Positions 1 to 4,896 of a stretch of DNA of 9,045 nt are shown piece after piece. Position numbers and translations under genes: made by a program. The notes under the pieces are model-generated. The model ran no database searches, was not told the origin of the DNA, and saw only the letters and a program-made list of their open reading frames with translations. Origin of the DNA: Phycisphaerae bacterium (GTDB lineage: Bacteria; Planctomycetota; Phycisphaerae; Phycisphaerales; UBA1924); assembly GCA_016794945.1 (NCBI GenBank), contig JAEUIX010000213.1:1-9045 (forward strand). Direction: 5' to 3'. Numbering within the stretch: the stretch's first letter is position 1; every line of letters starts with the position of its first letter.

Positions 1-50
1 GGCTGCGGCATGGTGTGACTCTATCGACCGGGACAGGGTCGGCGTGTCGC

Positions 51-623
51 TCAGCGGCCGGGGCGGCGGAATCGCCGCAGGGTGGGGTCCTGAAGCCCCA
101 GCGCGGGGTTGAGCCACCGAAGCGGGAATGCCAGGGCGGCGGCCGACAGCCCCGTGGCCAGCGACGACATGGACCGGATCCACAGTTCGGGCCCGGGTGA
201 AAAGGCGACCGAGGCGTCGACGGCCTGGCGCAGGGTGAAGACGAGCGTGGTGGCGACCTGGCCGAGCAGGGCCGCAACGACGCAGACCGCGATGAAGGAA
301 AGCGGGTTTCGGCGGATGACGATGGCGCGGACGTTGAGAGTGAAGAACGCGGCCATCAGGAAGCCCAGGGCGCTGGGGCCGAGGACAACGACCGTGCCGA
401 GCCCGTCGGCCGTGGGCCGGCTGCTCTCCAGGTCGAGCGCCAACCCCGCCAGGAGCGCCGCCCAGAGCGACGGTGTCGCCGGCGCGTGCATGGCGATGTG
501 CACGACCAGCGGCAGCAGGACGTAGGGTGCGATGCCGGTAGGCCCGAGCGACAACGGGGCGCGGATGGCCAGCTCGAGCGCCAGCAGGACGTAGCCCACG
601 ATCACCGCGCCGATCCAGTTCAC
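51..623 (-). CDS. mreD: MreD-like rod shape-determining membrane protein
   Basis: Small integral membrane protein of the cell elongation (Rod) complex. In this family MreD sits in the inner membrane with MreC and links cytoplasmic MreB filaments to wall synthases. The 190-residue product is very hydrophobic, with about five or six membrane segments near residues 4-20, 31-47, 52-64, 76-97, 108-131 and 148-168. It ends in a basic tail (RRFRRPGR). Its length fits MreD, which is usually 160-190 residues. The start is a GTG at 621-623 whose first bases overlap the mreC stop (GTGA). It is preceded by GGAGGG at 630-635 with a 6-base spacer, so this start is well supported even though the frame stays open further upstream. 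MreD is poorly conserved in sequence, so the call rests mainly on position after mreC, size and hydrophobicity. Confidence 0.85.
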   Translation of the reverse strand: MNWIGAVIVGYVLLALELAIRAPLSLGPTGIAPYVLLPLVVHIAMHAPATPSLWAALLAGLALDLESSRPTADGLGTVVVLGPSALGFLMAAFFTLNVRAIVIRRNPLSFIAVCVVAALLGQVATTLVFTLRQAVDASVAFSPGPELWIRSMSSLATGLSAAALAFPLRWLNPALGLQDPTLRRFRRPGR

Positions 624-1591
624 GGCGTGCCCTCCGGGCGCGAGCCGCCTGGGCGAGGCCGGGCGCGCAGGGCGTCGGTGCCGTCGTCGGCGGCGTCCGG
701 CTCGCCGCTGATGCGGATCGCCAACTCGGGCAGGCGCTGCAGGTCGAACATGGGCTTGACGGTGACGACCTCGCGACCGTTGGCGGCGGTATCGATCCGT
801 TCGATGACGCCGACGACGAGCATCTGGGCGCTGCGGGGCCAGGAGGCATCGCGCAGGCGGGCGATCATGCCCGGCGCGAGCTTCGGCGGCTGCTCGCCCG
901 GTCGGCTGGCGCGGCTCTCGGCCGGGCCGCGCAGGCGACCGCCGCCGGTCGGCACGAGCTTGCACTCGATGGAGGTCATGCCCGGGTCGGGCGCGGGGGA
1001 ACCGGCGAGTTCGGTCGGGAAGACGTGGACGCGGATCTCACCGGCGGACCGGTCGGTGATGGGCAGGACGCTGGTGATCCGGTCGGTCACTCCGACCACG
1101 CGCCCGACGAGGTAGACGCCGTCGTAGACGCCGACGGAGTTGAGGGTGATGCCGTTGGCGGCGCCGCCGCGGACTTTCAGCAGCTCGGTGGAGAGATCGC
1201 TGTAGCGACCGATGACCGGGGCGGTAAACTGGCGGACGGGCAGGTCGGGGTTGAGGGCCAGGCCGCGCTGGAGCTGGACGATCTGCTGCTCCAAGCGGCT
1301 CTTCTCGTCGAGGGTGCGGTAGTAGAGCACGCGGTAGACGTTGTTCTCGTCGACGAGGCGGGCGAGCTCGGGGTCGCTGGGCTTGGAGGAAGGCCCGGGC
1401 CCGCGGAGCCACCCCACGAGGCCGGTGAGCGGCTGCTGGACCGGCGCGACGAGGATCTCGGCGATCCCGCCGAGCCAGCCGGTCCAGCCGCTGAAGCGAG
1501 TGGGGGTGAGCGCGACGACGAGCAGGACCGCCGACGCCCCGAGCAGGGCGGTGCGGCTGTTGAAGGCGCTGGAGGACGGTCGGTGGATCAT
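620..1591 (-). CDS. mreC: Rod shape-determining protein MreC
   Basis: Periplasmic, membrane-anchored scaffold of the elongasome, thought to connect MreB with PBP2/RodA. The 323-residue product has a short N-terminal cytoplasmic stretch, one membrane helix near residues 14-30 and a predicted coiled coil near 72-112. The beta-rich MreC core then follows, with the characteristic pattern LLKVRGGAANGITLNSVGVYDG and VGRVVGVTDRITSVLPITD, and later VVGVIERID and VTVKPMFDLQRLPEL. Between the two halves of the core lies a Gly/Pro/Arg-rich insertion (roughly residues 195-245) in place of the usual compact loop. The C-terminal 35 residues are polar and proline-rich. The start chosen is the ATG at 1589-1591, 52 bases after the mreB stop. 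No strong ribosome-binding site is visible there. The open frame upstream lies inside mreB and is not used. The gene overlaps mreD by 4 bases. Confidence 0.93.
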   Translation of the reverse strand: MIHRPSSSAFNSRTALLGASAVLLVVALTPTRFSGWTGWLGGIAEILVAPVQQPLTGLVGWLRGPGPSSKPSDPELARLVDENNVYRVLYYRTLDEKSRLEQQIVQLQRGLALNPDLPVRQFTAPVIGRYSDLSTELLKVRGGAANGITLNSVGVYDGVYLVGRVVGVTDRITSVLPITDRSAGEIRVHVFPTELAGSPAPDPGMTSIECKLVPTGGGRLRGPAESRASRPGEQPPKLAPGMIARLRDASWPRSAQMLVVGVIERIDTAANGREVVTVKPMFDLQRLPELAIRISGEPDAADDGTDALRARPRPGGSRPEGTP

Positions 1592-1643
1592 GCCCGGCGG
1601 TTGTTGAGTGCTGCGGCGTTGCCGGCCGCGCCGTCGGGGCGGC

Positions 1644-2675
1644 TCAGGCGTCGAGATCGTTCTCGAGCGTGGACTTGATGAGTTCGATGTTGTCGAGGAA
1701 GATGGCGGTGCCTCGGGCAACGCAGGTGAGCGGGTCGTCCGCGATGCGGACGGTCAGCCCGGTGGCGTTCTGGAAGACGGTGCCGATGCCGCGGAGCAGC
1801 GCGCCGCCGCCGGCGAGGGTGATGCCGTTCTCGACGAGGTCGGCGGCGAGTTCGGGCTCGGCGCGTTCGAGGGTGCGGGTGACGGCGTCGGTGATGGCGC
1901 TGACGGGCTCCTGGAGGGCCTCGCGGATCTCCTCGCTGGTGACGACGGTCTTGCGCGGCAGTCCGCTGATCATGTCGCGCCCGCGAACCTCCATGGTGGT
2001 CTCGTCGCCGACGGGCGCGGCCGAACCGATGTCGATCTTGATGCGTTCGGCGGTCTGCTCGCCGATCATGAGGTTGTAGGTCTTCTTCATGTGGTTGATG
2101 ATGGCCTCGTCGAGGTCATCGCCCGCCACGCGGAGGCTCTCGCAGACCGCGATGTCGCCGAGCGAGAGGATGGCGATATCGGAGGTGCCCCCGCCGATGT
2201 CGACGATCATGGACGCCTGCGGTTCGGTCCAGGGCAGGCCGGCGCCGATGCCGGCGGCCAGCGGCTGCTCGCAGAGGAAGGTGCGGCGGGCGCCGGCGCG
2301 TTCGGCCGAGTCGATGACCGCGCGTTTCTCGACGGCGGTGATGCCGCCCGGAACGGAGATGACCACCCGGGGGCCGATGAGCCGCCGGCGGCCGTTGACC
2401 TTGCGGATGAAGTACGAGAGCATCGCCTCGGTGATCTCGAAGTCGCTGATCACGCCCTCCTTGAGCGGGCGGATGGCGGTGATCGCGCCGGGCGTCTTGC
2501 CGAGCATCTCCTTGGCGACCCAGCCGACGGCCTGGCCGTTGTACAGCACCTGGTTGGTGCCCTTGCGCACTGCGACCACCGAGGGCTCGTTGAGCACGAT
2601 GCCCTGCCCGCGCACCGCCACCAGCGTGTTGCACGTGCCCAGGTCGATCCCCATGTCGACGCTGAACATCCCCAT
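1644..2675 (-). CDS. mreB: Rod shape-determining protein MreB (bacterial actin)
   Basis: Actin-fold ATPase that forms membrane-associated filaments and guides the lateral wall-synthesis machinery. Numbered from the ATG at 2673-2675 (343 residues, normal for MreB), it shows the phosphate-1 motif DMGIDLGTCNTLV (residues 7-19), the conserved GIVLNEPSVVA (25-35), the phosphate-2 motif VDIGGGTSD (158-166) and the adenosine motif LAGGGALLRG (287-296). Most MreBs carry DLGTANT, and here the alanine is cysteine. The N-terminal GMFSVDMG is compatible with the amphipathic or hydrophobic membrane-binding end of the family. The true start may be a CTG at 2697-2699, which adds eight residues (LGFFSDQL). 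An AAGGAG sits 7 bases before that CTG, while no ribosome-binding site is placed properly for the ATG at 2675 or the one at 2669. First gene of the mreBCD operon. Confidence 0.96.
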   Translation of the reverse strand: MGMFSVDMGIDLGTCNTLVAVRGQGIVLNEPSVVAVRKGTNQVLYNGQAVGWVAKEMLGKTPGAITAIRPLKEGVISDFEITEAMLSYFIRKVNGRRRLIGPRVVISVPGGITAVEKRAVIDSAERAGARRTFLCEQPLAAGIGAGLPWTEPQASMIVDIGGGTSDIAILSLGDIAVCESLRVAGDDLDEAIINHMKKTYNLMIGEQTAERIKIDIGSAAPVGDETTMEVRGRDMISGLPRKTVVTSEEIREALQEPVSAITDAVTRTLERAEPELAADLVENGITLAGGGALLRGIGTVFQNATGLTVRIADDPLTCVARGTAIFLDNIELIKSTLENDLDA

Positions 2676-2705
2676 CAGTTGATCGCTGAAGAATCCCAGG
2701 GGCGG

Positions 2706-2712
2706 TCTCCTT
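2706..2712 (-). promoter_or_regulatory. Ribosome-binding site for mreB, placed for a CTG start
   Basis: On the minus strand AAGGAGA is followed by CCGCCC and then CTG (2697-2699), which is in frame with mreB. The spacing is ideal for that CTG and about 30 bases from the first ATG, too far for normal initiation. This is the only purine-rich SD-like element near the 5' end of the gene. Confidence 0.6.
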
Positions 2713-2760
2713 GCGCGGCGAGGGGGGGCGCACTGCCCGCACGGGCCCGCGGTGGCAGAG

Positions 2761-2788
2761 ATTATCGGCACCAACCCCCGAAGGCCAA
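2761..2788 (-). promoter_or_regulatory. Candidate sigma-70-type promoter of mreBCD
   Basis: Reading the minus strand, TTGGCC (2783-2788) and GATAAT (2761-2766) are separated by 16 bases. The -10 box matches TATAAT at five of six positions. The -35 box matches only TTG plus one further position. It lies about 50 bases upstream of the mreB ribosome-binding site and just downstream of the preceding gene's terminator, which is where the operon promoter should be. Prediction by eye only. Confidence 0.45.
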
Positions 2789-2816
2789 CACCCACCGACC
2801 GTGGGGTGCAAAACGA

Positions 2817-2848
2817 CGACGCCCGGGGCGTCGGGGCCCCGGGCGTCG
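2817..2848 (-). terminator. Rho-independent terminator of the coiled-coil gene
   Basis: A perfect 13-bp inverted repeat (2817-2829 pairing with 2836-2848, arms built on GACGCCCGGGGC) has a 6-base loop. On the minus strand it is followed by TCGTTTTGC, a short T tract. It starts 26 bases after the TAA of the coiled-coil gene at 2875. It should isolate that gene from the mre operon that follows on the same strand. Confidence 0.8.
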
Positions 2849-2874
2849 GGTCGTGTGCTCCGCACCGCGGCGGC

Positions 2875-3894
2875 TTACGGCTTGGCGGCGACCGGCTTGG
2901 TCTGTTCCGCGTCGGGCTGGGCGGGCTTGCCCTGAGGGCCGGCGGACGGGCTCTTGGGGGCGGGGGTGCCGGCGGGTTTGGCGTGGATGCGGACGACGTC
3001 AGGGTCCTCGGCGCCCTTGGCGGTCTTGGTCTGCGGCTTGACGGGCTGGCGGGACGCGTCCCGGTCGAGCGTCTGACGGGCCTTGGTCTCGTAGTCGGTA
3101 CGGTCCTGGCCGGCGGACAGGGCCGCCAGTTCGGCCTCCTGGCGGGCGCGGATGTCGGCCACGCGGCCGTGCAGCTGGTCCAGGCTGCCGGCCTGGTAGC
3201 GCGAGTGCTCGTCGATGGCGGCCTGACGCTTGGAGAGCACGTCGATCATGCGGTCGTTGCGGGCGATGGAGTCGACCTGCCGGTCGAGCTGCCAGAGCTG
3301 CACCTGGAACTCGGCGCGCTCGCTCTCAAGGCGGGTGAGCAGTTGCGCCAGGCGCTCTTCCTGTTTGACGAGGTGGCCGAGGTCACGGTCGATGTCGTCG
3401 AGCCGGGCGGCGTAGGCCGCACGGGTGTTGACGACGTCGTTGACCTTGGCGTAGGCGTCCTCGAGGGTGAGCGTCCGGCCGTCGAAGACGAGCTCGACGC
3501 GCCTGGGGGCGCCGCCGGAGGCGTTCATGGTCATCACGGTCGCTTCGCCGTCGGCGACGAGCTGCTTGAGCACGCCGGTGTCGCGGTCGGCGAGTTCGAC
3601 GACGCGCACGGAGACCTGTTGCTCGCGCTGGAGCTGGGAGAGCTGGGAACGCACCTCGGCGAGGTCGGAGCGCACCTGAGCGATCTTGCGGGGGTACTGG
3701 CCCTCGAGCTCGCGGAGCTGCTGACGCAGCGCGACCGGGTCGGTGATCATCTGGTCGATCTTGCTGTTGATCGAGTCGCGCGTCTGCGAGAAAAGCGCCT
3801 TGATCCGCGCGGGACCGGCGATGACAGCCAGCCCGCCCACGGCCAACGCGCCCACCACGGCGACCCGCACGACGAAACGGGACAGGCTGAACAT
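2875..3894 (-). CDS. Membrane-anchored coiled-coil protein, unknown function
   Basis: I do not recognise a named family. The 339-residue product begins MFSLSRF and has one hydrophobic segment near residues 8-27 rich in V, A and G. It could be an uncleaved signal anchor. A helical region of alternating charge and leucines follows (about 37-115, with QLRELEGQY and LAEVRSQLSQLQREQQ). Next comes a short non-helical stretch with RRVELVFDGRTLTLEDAY (about 130-150), then a second long coiled coil (about 150-255) and a polar Lys/Pro/Gln/Ala-rich tail from about 262 to the end. The ATG at 3892-3894 is preceded by AGGAG (3901-3905) at 6 bases, a convincing start. The open frame continues far upstream through other genes, but that part is antisense shadow. 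It is transcribed divergently from the sigma factor and is probably monocistronic, with its own terminator. The layout resembles uncharacterised planctomycete proteins with a short N-terminal helix and long paired coiled coils. That comparison is from memory and unverified. Confidence 0.85.
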   Translation of the reverse strand: MFSLSRFVVRVAVVGALAVGGLAVIAGPARIKALFSQTRDSINSKIDQMITDPVALRQQLRELEGQYPRKIAQVRSDLAEVRSQLSQLQREQQVSVRVVELADRDTGVLKQLVADGEATVMTMNASGGAPRRVELVFDGRTLTLEDAYAKVNDVVNTRAAYAARLDDIDRDLGHLVKQEERLAQLLTRLESERAEFQVQLWQLDRQVDSIARNDRMIDVLSKRQAAIDEHSRYQAGSLDQLHGRVADIRARQEAELAALSAGQDRTDYETKARQTLDRDASRQPVKPQTKTAKGAEDPDVVRIHAKPAGTPAPKSPSAGPQGKPAQPDAEQTKPVAAKP

Positions 3895-3938
3895 GGCAGA
3901 CTCCTGGCGGCTTGTGCCGCGCTTGACCTTCCGGCGGG

Positions 3939-3956
3939 CCGGGGCGCTCGCCCCGG
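3939..3956. repeat. GC-rich stem-loop in the divergent intergenic region
   Basis: Seven-base perfect arms (CCGGGGC and GCCCCGG) enclose a 4-base loop, with no T tract on either side. It falls in the probable 5' leader of the coiled-coil gene, about 45 bases before its start. In DNA this GC-rich it may be chance. Confidence 0.3.
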
Positions 3957-4015
3957 ACGCCGTCGGACGGGAGAGTTGTTGGGGAACGGCCCGGGTCGAT
4001 TTCGCGCCGTTCGGG

Positions 4016-4021
4016 TATGCT
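4016..4021 (+). promoter_or_regulatory. Possible -10 element for the sigma factor gene
   Basis: TATGCT lies 23 bases before the first ATG of the sigma gene and is one of the few AT-containing hexamers in the 150-bp divergent gap. No good -35 box is found 16-18 bases upstream. If used, the leader would be very short. Weak prediction. Confidence 0.22.
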
Positions 4022-4044
4022 CCGGCGGGACGGTCGGCCGGGCC

Positions 4045-4821
4045 ATGCTCAACGCCATGACTTCCAGCTTCGTCGCGCGACTGCGGGCCCAGGACGAGGC
4101 CGCGTGGTTCGAATTGTGGGAAACGTTCGGCCCGGTGCTGCGCGCCCAGCTGACGAAGTGGGGCAAGGGGCGGATCGGGCCCGAGACGGTGCGTGACCTG
4201 TCGCAGGAGACGATGGCGGCATTGAGCGACTCGATCGACCGGTACGACCCGGCCAAGGGGGCCCGGTTCTCGACCTGGCTCCTGGCGATCGCCAAGCACG
4301 TGCTCGGGGACGAGATGGACCGTCGCATGGCCCAGAAGCGGGGGGGCAGCGGGGCGGGATCGAGTTCCAAGGCGATCGGGCGGAACGTGTCCCTGGACGA
4401 GTCGTGGATGCTGGACGGCGCAGCGAGGTCGGGGCCGGGGCCGGACGCGGAGTACGAACTGGCGGTGTTCCGCGCCAAAGTGCACGCGGCGCTGCGCATG
4501 ACAGAGAAAGCCAGCGATCTGGTCGATTTCGAGGTCTACCGGATGCGCGTGCTGGAGGGCCGTCCCGGCAAGGATGTGGCCGACGCGATGGGCATGAGCG
4601 AGCCGACGGTCAGCCGGCGGCTGGCGAAGGTGCGCGACCTGCTTCGGTCGAGCCTGGCGCAGGTGGTCGCGACCTATTCGTTCACCGAGGAGGAACTGCA
4701 GGAAGCCGCCCGAAACGGGTTGAACCTCGCCCCCAACAAGGAGGGCGACTCGCTGTTCGACGAGGCCGTCGGCGAGATCTTCCGGCACGGAAAAGACGCC
4801 GAGCGCCGACGGCCCGAATAA
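4045..4821 (+). CDS. ECF-like sigma-70 family RNA polymerase sigma factor
   Basis: Redirects RNA polymerase to a specific promoter set. The 258-residue product contains sigma region 2 at about residues 8-97, with FVARLRAQDEAAWFEL, RDLSQETMAAL (region 2.2) and FSTWLLAIAKHVLGDEMDRR (2.3-2.4). A long linker of about 50 residues includes SLDESW. Region 4 spans about 145-204, with the helix-turn-helix GKDVADAMGMSEPTVSRRLAKVRDLLR. A C-terminal extension of about 54 residues (YSFTEEELQEAARNGL and beyond) is absent from minimal ECF factors. In region 2.2 the usual D-A-E-D is T48-V49-R50-D51, so one or two core-binding acidic residues are lost. No anti-sigma gene is adjacent, and a membrane Ser/Thr kinase gene follows 75 bases later. 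The start could be ATG 4045 or the in-frame ATG 4057 (4 residues shorter). Neither has a clear ribosome-binding site. The frame open upstream of 4045 is antisense to the coiled-coil gene. Confidence 0.92.
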   Translation: MLNAMTSSFVARLRAQDEAAWFELWETFGPVLRAQLTKWGKGRIGPETVRDLSQETMAALSDSIDRYDPAKGARFSTWLLAIAKHVLGDEMDRRMAQKRGGSGAGSSSKAIGRNVSLDESWMLDGAARSGPGPDAEYELAVFRAKVHAALRMTEKASDLVDFEVYRMRVLEGRPGKDVADAMGMSEPTVSRRLAKVRDLLRSSLAQVVATYSFTEEELQEAARNGLNLAPNKEGDSLFDEAVGEIFRHGKDAERRRPE

Positions 4822-4840
4822 TCCTCCGTTCGCCGGCGAC

Positions 4841-4861
4841 CCGGCCCGCTGTTCGGGCCGG
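4841..4861. repeat. Stem-loop between sigma factor and kinase genes
   Basis: Perfect 8-bp arms (CCGGCCCG and CGGGCCGG) flank a 5-base loop, 20 bases after the sigma stop codon. AAACCGGGG follows, not a T run, so it is not a standard intrinsic terminator. It could weaken read-through or stabilise the upstream mRNA end. Function is inferred only from position. Confidence 0.4.
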
Positions 4862-4896
4862 AAACCGGGGCCGGGGCGAGTCGTTGGGGTCTGGCC

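Noticed and set aside
1..11. ATG on the minus strand at 9-11 that could begin the gene after mreD, for example a PBP2 gene
   Set aside because: Only three codons are inside the window and no ribosome-binding site is visible, so nothing can be supported.
1608..3041. 477-codon plus-strand open frame opposite mreB
   Set aside because: It has Asp/Gly/Ala/Val-biased composition without domains, lies entirely antisense to a well-conserved gene, and is explained by codon bias.
3923..3928. TTGACC resembling a -35 box on the plus strand
   Set aside because: No -10-like sequence lies 16-18 bases downstream. The region there is a GC-rich hairpin.
2752..4044. N-terminal extension of the sigma factor frame antisense to the coiled-coil gene
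   Set aside because: The low-complexity Leu/Gly/Ala/Asp/Glu product mirrors the opposite strand. Sigma homology begins only after 4045.
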